Below, piece after piece: positions 44,646 to 55,136 of a stretch of 64,000 nucleotides of DNA (position 1 is the first letter of the stretch; each line of letters opens with the position of its first letter). Source of the DNA: Porphyromonas gingivicanis JCM 15907 (GTDB lineage Bacteria; Bacteroidota; Bacteroidia; Bacteroidales; Porphyromonadaceae); NCBI RefSeq assembly GCF_000614585.1, contig NZ_BAKX01000005.1:1-64000 (forward strand), read 5' to 3'. Position numbers and translations under genes: made by a program. Below the pieces are notes generated by a model that was given only the letters and a program-made list of their open reading frames with translations, did not search any database and was not told the DNA's origin.

Positions 44646-45887
44646 TTACTTTATCACTCTTGCAATAATACCTGATTGGCTCTTAGGAGTGGCAGGTGCA
44701 GATTGTGAAGTCAAGGTTTTGAACTCTACTTTTGTCAATGTCCCCCATTGGTTGTCTGCATTCATACCCATAGCAATAGCATAGTAAGAGGTGTTAGGGG
44801 TTAGTTCTGACCAAGTAAATTCGGAGTCTCCAAATTCGAAAGGTAAGTTGATGTTTTCTGGAGTATTTTTGATGAAGTCCATAGCAAACTCTTCAGTGTA
44901 CTTATCTTTCTCCATTACAAAGTAGCGATACTCAGAAGTATTTGCATCGGGTTTGCATTTGACAGTTGCTTTAGTAGAGGTAACATTATCTACTGTTACT
45001 GTAATAGTAGAGGTTTCAGATGTACCTGCTTTCTGAGTTTGTACTTTATGCTCAATTAGTTCCGACATCTGACCATCTGCATCAACCATAACTACATTGA
45101 TTACATACTCCTTACCAGGGCGTAAGCTATTAAAAGTTTGCTCCTTGTTGCCAACGTGAGGTTTTCTGGTTCTGAAGTCTGCTCCGAAAGCTACTACATA
45201 ATGCATCATGTCGGGTATGTGCATCATCTTCATAGTCTCTTCGATACCAGGATCACCTTTCATTGTAAGAAGGTAGTAGTAGCCAGCGCAATCTCCATTG
45301 GGCTTAAGAGCAACTGTAAACTCTCTTTGTGTTATATTAGAAAAAGTTACACCTACTTGAGGATTGCCCTTAAGAGGTCCCTTAGCTACTTGGAACGCTT
45401 GGCTGGAAACAGGTCCTATACAGCCATACTGATCCATTGCATAGATAATTCCAATGTAAGAGTATCCTTGCTGCATCCCTTTAAGCTCAAACGAAGTTGT
45501 TCTTACATTAGGATCTAACATATTTACTCTATAAACACTTTTCTCAGGCAAACGAGATACGAGTTTTATCAGTTCGTTTTCTGACAGATTTTCTGGCACC
45601 AGATGTTTTTCGGGGAACGCCATGCAGATCTTTTTTACATCTTTTCCTACGGTAACATTGAGCTTAACTCCACCTGTTACCCCACTCAAAGGAGATGTAG
45701 TCATAGACGAAGTAAGGTCTACTTGATCTGTCAAGAACATTATGCTATCGGTATGGTCTACTCTTATACCATAGGGGTCTCCTGTTTTAGGGTAGATAAT
45801 CATGCGCTCTTTTACCTGCGCAGTAGCCATAAGAGCCGAAGCAAAAACGGCAAGAGTTACAATAAATAAAGTATATATTCTTTTCAT
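44646..45887 (-). CDS. Secreted protein with fibronectin type III-like domains
   Basis: A 413-residue protein with a signal peptide (cleavage after about residue 23, ATAQ). The N-terminal segment (MIIYPKTGDPYGIRVDHTDSIMF in part: IYPKTGDPYGIRVDHTDSI) is a short beta motif common in Bacteroidales surface proteins. Several FN3-like repeats follow (VTFSNITQREFTVALKP.., FNSLRPGKEYVINVVMVDADG, WSELTPNTSYYAIAMGM). The C-terminus lacks a clear T9SS sorting domain. It is coupled to the upstream gene by an ATGA overlap, so the two may act together at the surface. Confidence 0.65.
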   Translation of the reverse strand: MKRIYTLFIVTLAVFASALMATAQVKERMIIYPKTGDPYGIRVDHTDSIMFLTDQVDLTSSMTTSPLSGVTGGVKLNVTVGKDVKKICMAFPEKHLVPENLSENELIKLVSRLPEKSVYRVNMLDPNVRTTSFELKGMQQGYSYIGIIYAMDQYGCIGPVSSQAFQVAKGPLKGNPQVGVTFSNITQREFTVALKPNGDCAGYYYLLTMKGDPGIEETMKMMHIPDMMHYVVAFGADFRTRKPHVGNKEQTFNSLRPGKEYVINVVMVDADGQMSELIEHKVQTQKAGTSETSTITVTVDNVTSTKATVKCKPDANTSEYRYFVMEKDKYTEEFAMDFIKNTPENINLPFEFGDSEFTWSELTPNTSYYAIAMGMNADNQWGTLTKVEFKTLTSQSAPATPKSQSGIIARVIK

Positions 45888-46396
45888 TGTTTTACGAACT
45901 TGATGGGTTGGTTGTTAATGCTTATCAGATAAACGCCGGCACTCCAAAGAGAGGTGTCGATAGATTGAGAGGATTGGAATTGCTTTGCGGTGTAGATGAG
46001 ACTACCCGATACATTAAAGATGCGTAGATTGTAAGAAGTTTGCGCATCCAAGCCGTTGAATTTAAGCCTATCTTCCTCTTCATAACAAGAGTAAACTCCT
46101 TCGTTGGGTACGATGGCTTCGTTGTCTGTGGTAGGTAGCTCGGTAGAGAAGGTGCATTTTTCTATCTGTTTGAGAGGGAAAATCCCATTCTCTGGGAGAG
46201 ACCATCCGTTTTGCATTGTTACGTGCATCTTACCTGCTTCGAATGTTATCTTGTGCAACTGGTGCAGATAAAAGACCTGTGTAGGTTTGCTTTCAAGTCT
46301 TTTTATGACTAAGGATGTGGGGTATTCGCCCTGTCCATAGGCACACGAAACAGTTAAGAGTAGCCCGAACAACAATAATAACTTATTCTTTTTCAT
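45884..46396 (-). CDS. Small secreted protein with T9SS type A-like C-terminal domain
   Basis: A 170-residue protein with signal peptide (MKKNKLLLLFGLLLTVSCAYG). The C-terminal 70 residues (SYNLRIFNVSGSLIYTAKQF.., SLWSAGVYLISI, PIKFVKQ) have the pattern of the type IX secretion sorting domain: a strand with LR(I/V)F(N/D)..G, then AGVYL, and a final K-rich strand. Such domains direct export through the Por system and attachment to A-LPS. Its stop overlaps the start of the FN3 protein. M3 is preferred over the ATG at 46402. Confidence 0.7.
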   Translation of the reverse strand: MKKNKLLLLFGLLLTVSCAYGQGEYPTSLVIKRLESKPTQVFYLHQLHKITFEAGKMHVTMQNGWSLPENGIFPLKQIEKCTFSTELPTTDNEAIVPNEGVYSCYEEEDRLKFNGLDAQTSYNLRIFNVSGSLIYTAKQFQSSQSIDTSLWSAGVYLISINNQPIKFVKQ

Positions 46397-46505
46397 AGGC
46401 AACTATAATATAAATGTGTGATAATCGAGACAAAAATTCTCCATCTTTGCAAAGGTACTTTTTGTTCGGCGATGTACCAAATGCTACCTAAGAGTCGCAT
46501 AAAAA

Positions 46506-46535
46506 GAAGAGGGCTTTGTATTTTCAGCCCTCTTC
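46506..46535. terminator. Hairpin in the intergenic region left of the small membrane protein gene
   Basis: GAAGAGGGCT (46506-46515) pairs with AGCCCTCTTC (46526-46535) around a 10-base loop; on the minus strand TTTTTATG follows. It fits the end of the transcript from 46959. The rest of 46397-46728 shows no gene. Confidence 0.6.
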
Positions 46536-46728
46536 CAAATAGTCCCTATTTAATCTATGGATTCTAAATGAATGGTAGCATTTACAACGCTTCGTTAATG
46601 GAACTCACAATACCTCCACTAACAGATCCCTATTGTCGGGTTGCTCACAACCACAAAAATCTTTGTTTGTACAAAGACTCATAAAAAGTACCTATGGGGA
46701 GCATCTTGATAAGTTTCGTAATCTAATG

Positions 46729-46959
46729 CTATTCCTTGACTTGCCGCTTAGACTTCGATTTAATAAGTAGAAAGAGAAAGGCGATTAGGAACAAACATCC
46801 AGTAAGGATGAATCCATAAACGAGGCTTGTTTTGATGTCGCATAAGAGGTTTACGATAAGCATTCCAACCACAGCGGTTATGAGTGCATATATAAGTGCC
46901 AATAAAGCAATTCTAAACAAGGGTTTCCTCAAGAAGGGAGAAATCTGTCTTTCTTTCAT
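46729..46959 (-). CDS. Small two-helix membrane protein of unknown function
   Basis: A 76-residue product with a basic N-terminus, two membrane helices (about residues 14-38 and 46-66) and a basic C-terminus (KSKSKRQVKE). I recognise no family. The composition is like the paralogous membrane proteins at 6.6-8.2 kb, but there is no clear sequence match. It stands alone between a hairpin and a 580-bp gap. Confidence 0.5.
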   Translation of the reverse strand: MKERQISPFLRKPLFRIALLALIYALITAVVGMLIVNLLCDIKTSLVYGFILTGCLFLIAFLFLLIKSKSKRQVKE

Positions 46960-47352
46960 TTTCAGTCTTTTCTTTATTGATCGTCTTTTTGACGTGGTTA
47001 ATTACTTGTTTATCTGCATTTATAGGGAAGGGATATGTTTTGACGAATATACCCTTCTGCTCTTATTGCATTATTTGTTGTTCACCACAATCTTGTTAAA
47101 CAGTGCGAAAATATAAATGATTTTTCTAAAAGCCATACCTTTAATCTTAGGGTTGGTTGATTTGTATTTTTAGGTAGGGTTGATTGTTTTTCTTGATAAC
47201 TGTTGTGCTATCTACTGGGTTGACAACCAAGTTATGAAAAGAGGATTGATAGTTGCTACTAATAGGAAGTAGCTCTCGAATCTTTTCTTAGCCCCCTTTT
47301 TTACGTTCCGATAGAGTTTTTTGCGTTGCACTTACGACTCAAAAAAATAAAA

Positions 47353-47395
47353 TGCCCGCTCTTGAAATCTATACAGTATATAGGTAAGGCGGGCA
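47353..47395 (-). terminator. Terminator of the dcw-PASTA-rluD operon
   Basis: TGCCCGC (47353-47359) pairs with GCGGGCA (47389-47395); on the minus strand TTTTATTTTTTT follows. It lies beyond the 22-bp element that occupies the 3' end of the operon. Apart from these two, the gap 46960-47542 shows nothing. Confidence 0.75.
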
Positions 47396-47400
47396 AGGTA

Positions 47401-47498
47401 TAATGGTTACGTGTAAAAGGGTCTATGCTTTTGGACAAAAGGCTCCGTGCAAACTTGGAAAACCATCCGTGTAAACGAACGAAAGGGTTAATGGTTAC
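47401..47498. repeat. Dispersed 22-bp-lattice minisatellite element, locus D
   Basis: TAATGGTTAC occurs at 47401 and 47489, 88 bp (four units) apart. The core TC(T/C)(A/G)TG is in register at 47422, 47444 and 47466, exactly 22 bp each: AAAGGGTCTATGCTTTTGG, AAAAGGCTCCGTGCAAACTT and AAAACCATCCGTGTAAACG. Locus C shows the same units in the opposite orientation. Confidence 0.8.
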
Positions 47499-47542
47499 TT
47501 AGCCTGCTATCCATCCTTTTGAAAAGGGAATGTAACCCTCTC

Positions 47543-48625
47543 TTAGAGAATAGAGAGGGCATACTTGCGCCACTCGTCGATGAGCGACTGCATATCTTCG
47601 GGTATGGGCACTTCAAAGCGCATCGTCTCTTTTGTCGTGGGGTGCACAAAACCCAGTGTGCGGGCGTGTAGAGCCTGTCGAGGGCACAGAGCAAGCATTC
47701 GTCGAGCAAAGGATAAATAAGCAGAAGTGGGGCGACCTCGCAAGATTTCGTGTCCGCCATACTTTTCGTCGGAAAATAGGGGATGATTGATAGACTTCAT
47801 ATGGGCACGTATTTGGTGCGTGCGCCCCGTTTCCAAACGGCACTCGATGAGCGACACGAAAGCAAATGTTTCGAGTACTTTATAGTGCGTTACGGCAGGC
47901 TTGCCCTCCTCTCCATCGGGAGGGAAGACCAACATGCGAGTACGGTCTTTGGGGTCTCTGCCGATGTTACCCTCTATGCGCCCCTCTTTTTCGGAGAAAG
48001 CCCCCCATACCAAGGCATGGTAGGTGCGTTCGGATGTCTTCTCGAAAAACTGCTTCCCCAAGGCGGTTTTGGCATCGGGTCGCTTAGCCACTACGAGCAG
48101 TCCACTTGTATCTTTATCAATACGATGTGCCAAACCAACGGCAGGATCGTTAGGGTCATAGGTAGGATTGTCTTGTAGATAGAAGGCTAAGGCATTGACC
48201 AAAGTGCCCGTATAGTTGCCATTGCCCGGGTGGACTACCATACCTGCGGGTTTATTGACCACTAATAAGTCGTCATCTTCGTAGACAATATCGAGGGGGA
48301 TCTCTTCGGGCAAAATGCCTTTCTCAAAGGGTGGACGTTCCAAACGCAGGGTAATAATATCTCCTGGGCGTACTTTATAGCTACTTTTTATAGGTGTTTC
48401 GCCTGCAAATAGGTGTCCAGCCTCTGCCGCTTGCTGTATGCGGTTGCGTGAGCTATGTTCTAAGCGGTCGCCCAAAAACTTATCGACACGAATAGGGGTC
48501 TGCCCTTGGTCTACGATTACTCGAAAGTGTTCGTAGAGTTCATTGCCTTGCCCTTTGCTCGATGCAGAGGGGAGGTCAAAGCTTTCCTCATCGTCCCAAA
48601 GCTCGTCAGTATAGTTCTCTTTCAT
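47543..48625 (-). CDS. RluA-family 23S rRNA pseudouridine synthase (RluD-like)
   Basis: A 360-residue protein. An S4-like RNA-binding domain (residues about 35-100: RVDKFLGDRLEHSSRNRIQQ) precedes the catalytic domain with HRIDKDTSGLLVVAK, where Asp is the nucleophile, and GRTHQIRAHM. RluD modifies helix 69 of 23S rRNA; RluA-family specificity cannot be told by eye. It is the last gene of a minus-strand operon beginning at ftsL and lies 17 bp after the PASTA protein. Bacteroidales commonly pair these two genes. Confidence 0.92.
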   Translation of the reverse strand: MKENYTDELWDDEESFDLPSASSKGQGNELYEHFRVIVDQGQTPIRVDKFLGDRLEHSSRNRIQQAAEAGHLFAGETPIKSSYKVRPGDIITLRLERPPFEKGILPEEIPLDIVYEDDDLLVVNKPAGMVVHPGNGNYTGTLVNALAFYLQDNPTYDPNDPAVGLAHRIDKDTSGLLVVAKRPDAKTALGKQFFEKTSERTYHALVWGAFSEKEGRIEGNIGRDPKDRTRMLVFPPDGEEGKPAVTHYKVLETFAFVSLIECRLETGRTHQIRAHMKSINHPLFSDEKYGGHEILRGRPTSAYLSFARRMLALCPRQALHARTLGFVHPTTKETMRFEVPIPEDMQSLIDEWRKYALSIL

Positions 48626-48642
48626 ACTATATAGATGCTATC

Positions 48643-49286
48643 TTACCACCAACTCTCTTCCTCCTCTGGAGAAGCGGGGGGGATGGGAGCCTCTTCGGGC
48701 ATCACAGGTTGGTCGGGCGTTGTGGAGAGGTCTTCGAGTCTGAGGGGAGTATTCCCTGTAACTAAGAGAACGAGCGAAGACTGCGCTTCGAGCTTGGTGC
48801 CGGGGGCTAAAGAGAGCCCTTTGGTGTCTTCTACACCTACCGTAAGTCCTTCAAACTCTCCCGGCACTTGGCGGATCTGTGCTATCCTAAAGCCTAAGCC
48901 TTCTAAGGTCGCTTTCGCCTGACGCATAGACATTCCCTCTAAATTGGAGGGTAATTGTACCAGCTTCGGTGAAGTGGCATTAACTGTCAAGAAGATAATG
49001 CGACCGGGCTTTACTTTGGCTCCCGCTTCGGGTAGGCTTTCATAGACGCTACCTGGGGCTAAGTGTTCGTAGTAATTGGAGTCCACGACTTCGCCTCGCA
49101 ACCCTTGAGCCTTGAGTTTTGCTTCGGCATCTTGCCAACTAAGCCCTTGAAGAGGAGGAACAATCACAGCATCTCCATGCTTTGTATAGTGTCCTAATCC
49201 GAGGAGTAGTATGATAACGATAGCTATACTAACAGCAATCATCAGAAGAATGTTGCTTATAAGAGGGTTTTACGTAAAAACTTCAT
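48643..49286 (-). CDS. PASTA-domain membrane protein (apparent single-base frameshift)
   Basis: A membrane anchor (IAVSIAIVIILLLGLGHYTK) is followed by three PASTA domains (VPPLQGLSWQDAEAKLKAQG.., LVQLPSNLEGMSMRQAKATL in part, SLVLLVTGNTP) and an acidic Pro/Glu tail. The natural start is ATG 49286 (MKFLRKTLL), which meets a stop at once in its own frame; adding one base near 49261-49270 joins it to ISNILLM and gives 214 residues. PASTA domains bind muropeptides or beta-lactams, and the protein may monitor or stabilise wall synthesis. It lies between mraY and rluD. Confidence 0.82.
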
Positions 49287-49341
49287 AACAAAAACAGGTT
49301 TATTGCAAGCCTATATTGAGTAGTAGAGGGGTATAGGTAAC

Positions 49342-50601
49342 TTATCGCATCTTGAGAGTAGCTACCGATAGTGCCGCCAAGATAATAGCTATAAGCCAAA
49401 AACGCACTACAATTTTGTTTTCGGCAATCTTCTTGTGTGGATGTTGTATGATAGACTTTATTTGGTCTGCATCTCCCTTTTGGAAATGGTGATGTAGGGG
49501 AGCCATGCGTAATATCCGTCGTGGTTCGCCATAACGTTTGCGAGTATATTTATAATAACCCACTTGAAGCATAGTAGAGAGCCCCTCAATGATAAAGAGT
49601 CCACACATAATGGGGAGCAGAAACTCTTTGCGGATGATGATAGCAAAGGCGGCTATAATCCCCCCGAGAGCGAGGCTACCCGTGTCTCCCATAAATACTT
49701 GTGCAGGGTAGCTATTGAACCAGAGGAAGCCGATAGTAGCTCCTACAAAAGCGGCAGCGAAGATAACCAGCTCTTCTGCCCCTGGGATATACATAATATT
49801 AAGGTAGGAAGCCATCTGTATATGGCTCGAAACGTATGCCAAAATCAATAGCACCAGTCCGACAGGTGCCGAAGACCCCGCCGCCAGTCCATCCAATCCA
49901 TCCGTCAAGTTCACACAGTTGCTCAAATAGGTGATAATCAAAATCGTTATCGTTATAAAGAGCAACCAGCCAACAACCTGCTTGTATTGGTCGGGAACGG
50001 GAAGGATGTCGGCATAGTCGAAGTTGTTGTTTTTGAAGAAAGGAATAGTCGTTTTAGTACTTTTTACTTGCTCCTTCTCAAAAAGAACATTCTCAATAGT
50101 TCCCTCATTACGTACCTCTTTGTTTTCCCGAATAGTAGCTTCGGGACTTAAATAGAGTACCGTGCCGATGATAAGCCCTAAGATAACTTGTACCAATATC
50201 TTATACTTGCCCTTTAACCCATCCTTATTTTTGCGAAAGACCTTGATGTAATCATCCAAAAAGCCTACCATGGCCATAAGTAGGGTGGTGATGATCATTA
50301 AAATAACATAGATGTTATCGAGACGAGCCCACAACAAGGTCGGGATAAGGATAGCTAAGATGATGATAATACCCCCCATAGTAGGTGTATTCTTCTTGGA
50401 GGCTTCGCCCTCTAAGCCTAAGTCTCTTACTACCTCTCCTATTTGGTGCTTGCGCAGATAGTTGATAATACCGCTCCCTACCCAAGTTGCCAAAACGAGA
50501 GCAAGTATAAATGCCATAGTAGCTCGGAAGGAGACATAGTAGAAAAGTCTACTACCAGGGATTTGCCATTCGGTTAGTAAATCGCTTAAATAGTATAACA
50601 T
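49342..50601 (-). CDS. mraY: Phospho-N-acetylmuramoyl-pentapeptide transferase
   Basis: A 419-residue enzyme with about ten membrane helices, slightly long because of a cytoplasmic insert near residues 145-200, common in Bacteroidetes. KKNTPTMGGIIII, GFLDDYIKV (the catalytic DDxxK region), NCVNLTDGLDGLAAG and the C-terminal MAPLHHHFQ are the family signatures. It makes lipid I from UDP-MurNAc-pentapeptide and undecaprenyl phosphate at the inner membrane. It starts 13 bp after murE. Confidence 0.96.
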   Translation of the reverse strand: MLYYLSDLLTEWQIPGSRLFYYVSFRATMAFILALVLATWVGSGIINYLRKHQIGEVVRDLGLEGEASKKNTPTMGGIIIILAILIPTLLWARLDNIYVILMIITTLLMAMVGFLDDYIKVFRKNKDGLKGKYKILVQVILGLIIGTVLYLSPEATIRENKEVRNEGTIENVLFEKEQVKSTKTTIPFFKNNNFDYADILPVPDQYKQVVGWLLFITITILIITYLSNCVNLTDGLDGLAAGSSAPVGLVLLILAYVSSHIQMASYLNIMYIPGAEELVIFAAAFVGATIGFLWFNSYPAQVFMGDTGSLALGGIIAAFAIIIRKEFLLPIMCGLFIIEGLSTMLQVGYYKYTRKRYGEPRRILRMAPLHHHFQKGDADQIKSIIQHPHKKIAENKIVVRFWLIAIILAALSVATLKMR

Positions 50602-50614
50602 AGTGCGTAGTACG

Positions 50615-52152
50615 TTAAGATGGATTGTTCAGTAAAGAGAGAGCTGTGCGAAGCTCCTCACGGTCGTCGAAGTGATGGCGTACACCCGCTATCTCTTGAT
50701 AGGTTTCGTGCCCTTTGCCTGCCACAAGGATAACATCACCCTTCTGTGCCAAGCGACAGGCGGTGCGTATTGCTTCTTTTCGATCTTTATTGATGAGTGT
50801 TTGTAGCTGCTCTTGAGGGGTAAGACCCTCAAGCATATCTTGGATTATTTGTTCGGGTTCTTCGTTGCGGGGGTTGTCGCTGGTCAGCAAGAGCAAATCG
50901 CTACGACGGAATGCCTCTTGTGCCATAATGGGTCTTTTGCCTTTGTCCCGATTGCCCCCTGCTCCAACTACTGTTATAAGGCGCGCTCCCTCGGAGAGTA
51001 GGGGACGGATGGTCTCTAATACCTTGATTAACGCATCGGGCGTATGAGCATAGTCTACGATGGCGGTGCAAGTGCCCGAATAGACTACTTCGAAACGCCC
51101 CTCTGCGGCTTGTAGATTGCTAAGAGCAGTAAGAAGTTCTTCGATAGGTAAATTGGGGAGTAATAAGCGAGTGGCAGCGTAAACTACTCCCATATTATAG
51201 GCGTTGAAGTTGCCTACTAATCGGCTCCATACTTCCTTATTGTCTAAGAGTAATGCCGTGCCGTTAAGGTCTCTCTCGATCACTTTTATAGAGAAGTCAG
51301 CAGCCCTATTGAGAGAATAGGTGTAAACTTGAGCACGACAGTTTTGTATCATAGTGGCTCCGTTCTTATCGTCTGCGTTGATAAGAGCGAAGGCTTCTGT
51401 AGATAGGCTATCGAAGAAGCCCTTTTTGGCACGAATATACTCGAGCATAGTGCCGTGATAGTCGAGATGATCTCTTGTCAAGTTGGTAAAAATGCCCCCT
51501 CGAAAGAAAAGAGAGCCTATGCGTCTCTGTACCACCGCGTGCGAAGAAACTTCCATAAAGACATACGAACAGCCCGATATGTACATTTGGTGAAGTAAGG
51601 CTCCTAAGGATATGGGGTCGGGAGTAGTATGTGTGGCGGGGATAACCTCTTTGCCAATTCTGTTCTCTACAGTACCGATAAGCCTGTTTGGTAGCCTAAT
51701 TGAGAGAAAAGGCGGTAGAGCAGTGTAGCAGTCGTTGTCTTCCCATTGGTGCCTGTTACCCCGATTAATTGCATCTTTTCTGAAGGGTAGTCCCAATAGA
51801 GAGCTACTAAGGCGGCTAATGCCTCGGGCGAAGAGGAGACTTGAATATACACCACATCGTGCGTAGTGAATAGCGTTTGTTCCTCTTGGGTTAGTGTAGG
51901 TTCTCCTACAATCAGACGGACTCCACCCTCTACTACTTGGGAAATGAAGCTCCACCCCTCTACAGCCACGCCAGAAATGGCCACGAAAATACCTCCAGCA
52001 ACCACTTTGCGAGAGTCGGAGGCTATGTTAGAGAAAGCAAGTTCGGGAACTTCTTGTGGTTTGCAACTAACGAACCATGGTTGCAGGCTCTTGATAATCT
52101 CCTTTAGGGTGATACTTCTTGGAGAAGTACAAGGGTATGGCTTATCGTTCAT
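50615..52152 (-). CDS. murE: UDP-MurNAc-tripeptide synthetase MurE (apparent single-base frameshift)
   Basis: From ATG 52152 the frame carries the N-terminal domain and [18 protein letters not shown], then stops after [11 protein letters not shown]. The next frame continues [21 protein letters not shown], with YMEVSSHA.. blocks ([13 protein letters not shown]) and [11 protein letters not shown], to 50615. One missing base near 51681-51686 (GGCCTT read as GGCTT) restores 512 residues. The DNPR motif is typical of diaminopimelate-adding MurE. The gene is essential in wall synthesis, so a true disruption is very unlikely. Its start overlaps the ftsI end by 11 bases. Confidence 0.9.
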
Positions 52153-54458
52153 TTTGCTTATCTGGGGTCGAAATATCTTTGGGGGGAGTGGAGGGGCTAT
52201 GCCTGGGCTGTAAGTGAAGCAGTACCTTTTCGCCTTTCCCTATTTTACTTCCGCTCGGTTTAGACTGTGCTACTACCTCTCCCCTGCCTTTGAGCTGTAC
52301 AGACAAGCCATGGTTTAGGAGCAGATAGTAGGCGTCAGAGGCAGACATCCCTATCACTGAGGCATAATCTCTTGTCGCTGTGCGTTGATAGGCACTAAGT
52401 CTATTTTACTGTCCTTTTGTGTTTGTGGGGCTACGTAGGATGTTTTTTGATGTTCTTTATCGGAAGAGAGAGAGAGACCCGCCTGCTCTGAAAAACCTTC
52501 AACAGAGGGCCTTCTGCCCGAGAGTAGATGGGGAGCAATGGGAGAAACTTTGCTTGCGTTCAAATCTTCAAAATTGATTTGCTTCTGACGCTGAGCATCG
52601 GCAATGGCAATAGCTTTTACAATAGGACCTGCCATCAGTGCTGCGGCAGGGCGTCCCTTGGGGTTTTGGGGACGTACTATATTGGCATAGACTGTATAGC
52701 GAGGGTTTTCGGAGGGAAAGAAGCCACAAAAGCTCACCACGTGTTCATCGGGGATATAGCCTCTTCCAGGGTCTGTGTAGCGTGCCGTTCCTGTTTTACC
52801 ACTGATAGACACAATGGGTGTCCGCAAATGTTTTGCTGTACCCTCGGTTACTACCATACGTAGCATAGTGCGCACGGCATCTATCGTGGAAGGCGTAGCA
52901 ATGTCAGACTTCAAAACAGTAGGCTTATTCTCCAAAACAATCTCTCCTTTAGAGTTGATTACCCTATCTACAAGGTAGGGGCGCATGATGCGTCCGCCGT
53001 TAGCAAGGGCGTTATAAAAAGTAAGGATATATATTGGAGGGAGTTGCATAGCATATCCATAGGACATACGAGAGAGGGTAAGTTTGTCCCATGCCTTACC
53101 TCCTGGAGAATGGATAATAGGTATTGAGGGGTTGGGAATGTCGCTTCTAAGAGAGTCTCCAAAGCCCAACGCTCTAAGACTCTTTACAAATCGTTCGGGG
53201 CGATGTTCATAGCCTGCTGTTATCATTTTCGCAGAGGCGATATTACTGGAGTTAGCAAGAGCTTCCTCGTAGGTTAATACCCCTACATTATGATCTTTAA
53301 TGGGCTTGCCACGATAGTGCCATACCCGATTGTTACCAATATCAATGGTTTCTTTGGGGTGTACCAACCCATCGTCCAAGGCAATAACCATACTTGCTGT
53401 CTTGAGCGTACTTCCTGGCTCTATAAGGTCTAAGAAAATATGGTTCCCCGTTTCCTCGATTTTATTCGTCTTTAGATCTCTTTTCTTATTTGAAATAGCT
53501 ACAATACGTCCCGTATTGACTTCCATAACAGCTACAGAACCTCTATGGGCTTGGTAGGAGTCGATTTGTGCTATAAGAGTCTCTTCGGCAATGTCTTGGA
53601 GCGTCCAATCAATGGTTGTGTAGAGGTCGGCTCCGTCTATGGGAGGAGTTTTGCGTATGGTAGTAGAGCGTGTGGTGCGGAAGCTCTGCTCTTTGATGCC
53701 AAAAGAGCCTGCTAAATACTTGTTGTAATACTCCTCAATGCCTCCCTGTGCTACAGTAATGCTATCTTGTGTGCGCTCTAAAACGAAGCCGAGGATAGAT
53801 TTAGCCATATCCCCATTGGGAGAGCTACGTTTCGATATTTTGTCCGAATTGAGTGCTAAATAGAAGGGGCTACGACCTTTCTTCTTGCCATCTTTCTTGT
53901 AGGTCCACATAAGAGAGTCCCTTTTCAGAGCTTCGTATTCGTCGAAGGTTATGTTATACCATATAGGTCTGCTCCTCTATTACCCTTATTGGACTGTTTG
54001 AGCCAGCGTTGCACCAAAGCCTCTTCTGTGTTGGCTTTGTCCAAAGTGCGCAGACGGGGGATACTACGAAGCGAAATCTGTGCCAAGGTTTTCAAAACCT
54101 CTCGTTCGTTGCATCGATTGCTGTCGCAGAGAGCAAGATACCCTTCGGAGCGGAAGTCGAAGCGCATACGGAAAAGAGGAATGGAGACACGAAGCAATTC
54201 GCCCGAAGAGGTGTAGATATTACCTCGTTTGGGATATTCTACTACATCTTTAACTGGGCGATGTGCTCGCTCTATGCGTCGCCACTCTGCTCCATCTACA
54301 CCAGCTATCCAGTAAAGACGTCCCCAAACTACAAATGCCACAATAACGAAAACCCATGCTATTGAATAGAAGCGAAGTACAATCTTTTTGTGAGCACGTC
54401 TATTCTGTTCGATGCGTTCTCGTACAGAGTGAGGTATATTATCTTTTTCCGTGGGCAT
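52142..54458 (-). CDS. ftsI: Septal peptidoglycan transpeptidase FtsI/PBP3 (two apparent single-base frameshifts)
   Basis: From ATG 54458 come a short cytoplasmic tail, a membrane anchor (IAWVFVIVAFVVWGRLYW) and the start of the dimerisation domain. The frame is lost near 53965-53985, then regained with FDEYEALKRD. The transpeptidase has PGSTLK (SxxK serine), SSN (SxN) and SGKTGTARY (KTG). A second missing base near 52355-52366 cuts off the C-terminal PASTA domain (VIGMSASDAYYLLLNHG). Restoring both gives 772 residues. FtsI cross-links septal wall and is essential. It lies 18 bp after ftsL. Confidence 0.9.
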
Positions 54459-54476
54459 AGAGAGCGAGTTGAGAGG

Positions 54477-55136
54477 TTAGTTATTATCTTCTTCGTATAG
54501 TCCCTCGGGTTCTACAACATAGAGCAAAAAGGAAGATTCGTTAGAGGGAGCAAGAGTAGAGCCAATGGTCTGCAAACGTAGTTCCACTTCGTCGGGACGT
54601 ATAGCTGAGTGGAGCTTGGAGCTAAGTTGTTGTTGCTTACGATAGGTAGTTTCCAATTGAGTCTCTAAATGATCTATACGAGATATGAGATTGTTTGTTT
54701 TGTAAGATTGCCATATTCCCAACGTACTCCAAAGTGCCACTACACAAAATATCGTAATAGCCCATGGGTATTGGCTCAAAAAAGCTCCCGACAAGATTTG
54801 AAAAAGTTGTCCTCGTACCGAAGCCTTAGGAGTCTTGTTGCCGTTAGATGGAGATGAAGTATTTGTCTTTTTGTATGAGGTTTGGGGGTGTGATGCTCTT
54901 CGCTGACCTGTTGCTTGTATTGGCGCAATAGTTTCCTCCACTGCTTGCTCTTCTTCGTTGTGTGGAGAGGGTTCTATGCCCACTGTCAAATCTTCCCGAA
55001 TAGAAGAAGTTGTGTCGTTTCTCTGTAAGTCCATTGACTCCTCTTGAAGGCACTCTTCGGGCATATAATCCGCCGAAGAAAATGCATCGTGAGGCTCATT
55101 ACCTCGATAAAGGTCGTCCTTATTTTTTTCTTCCAT
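54477..55136 (-). CDS. ftsL: FtsL-like division protein with long disordered N-terminus
   Basis: A 219-residue protein, longer than the 100-120 residues usual for FtsL. The first 110 residues are acidic and Ser/Thr-rich, probably disordered and cytoplasmic. A membrane segment (YPWAITIFCVVALWSTLGIW) at about 130-150 precedes a coiled coil (LISRIDHLETQLETTYRKQQ). One membrane helix plus a periplasmic coiled coil directly before ftsI is the FtsL pattern; sequence identity is always low in this family. mraZ and rsmH, normally upstream, are absent: 55137-55478 holds no gene that I can support. Confidence 0.75.
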   Translation of the reverse strand: MEEKNKDDLYRGNEPHDAFSSADYMPEECLQEESMDLQRNDTTSSIREDLTVGIEPSPHNEEEQAVEETIAPIQATGQRRASHPQTSYKKTNTSSPSNGNKTPKASVRGQLFQILSGAFLSQYPWAITIFCVVALWSTLGIWQSYKTNNLISRIDHLETQLETTYRKQQQLSSKLHSAIRPDEVELRLQTIGSTLAPSNESSFLLYVVEPEGLYEEDNN

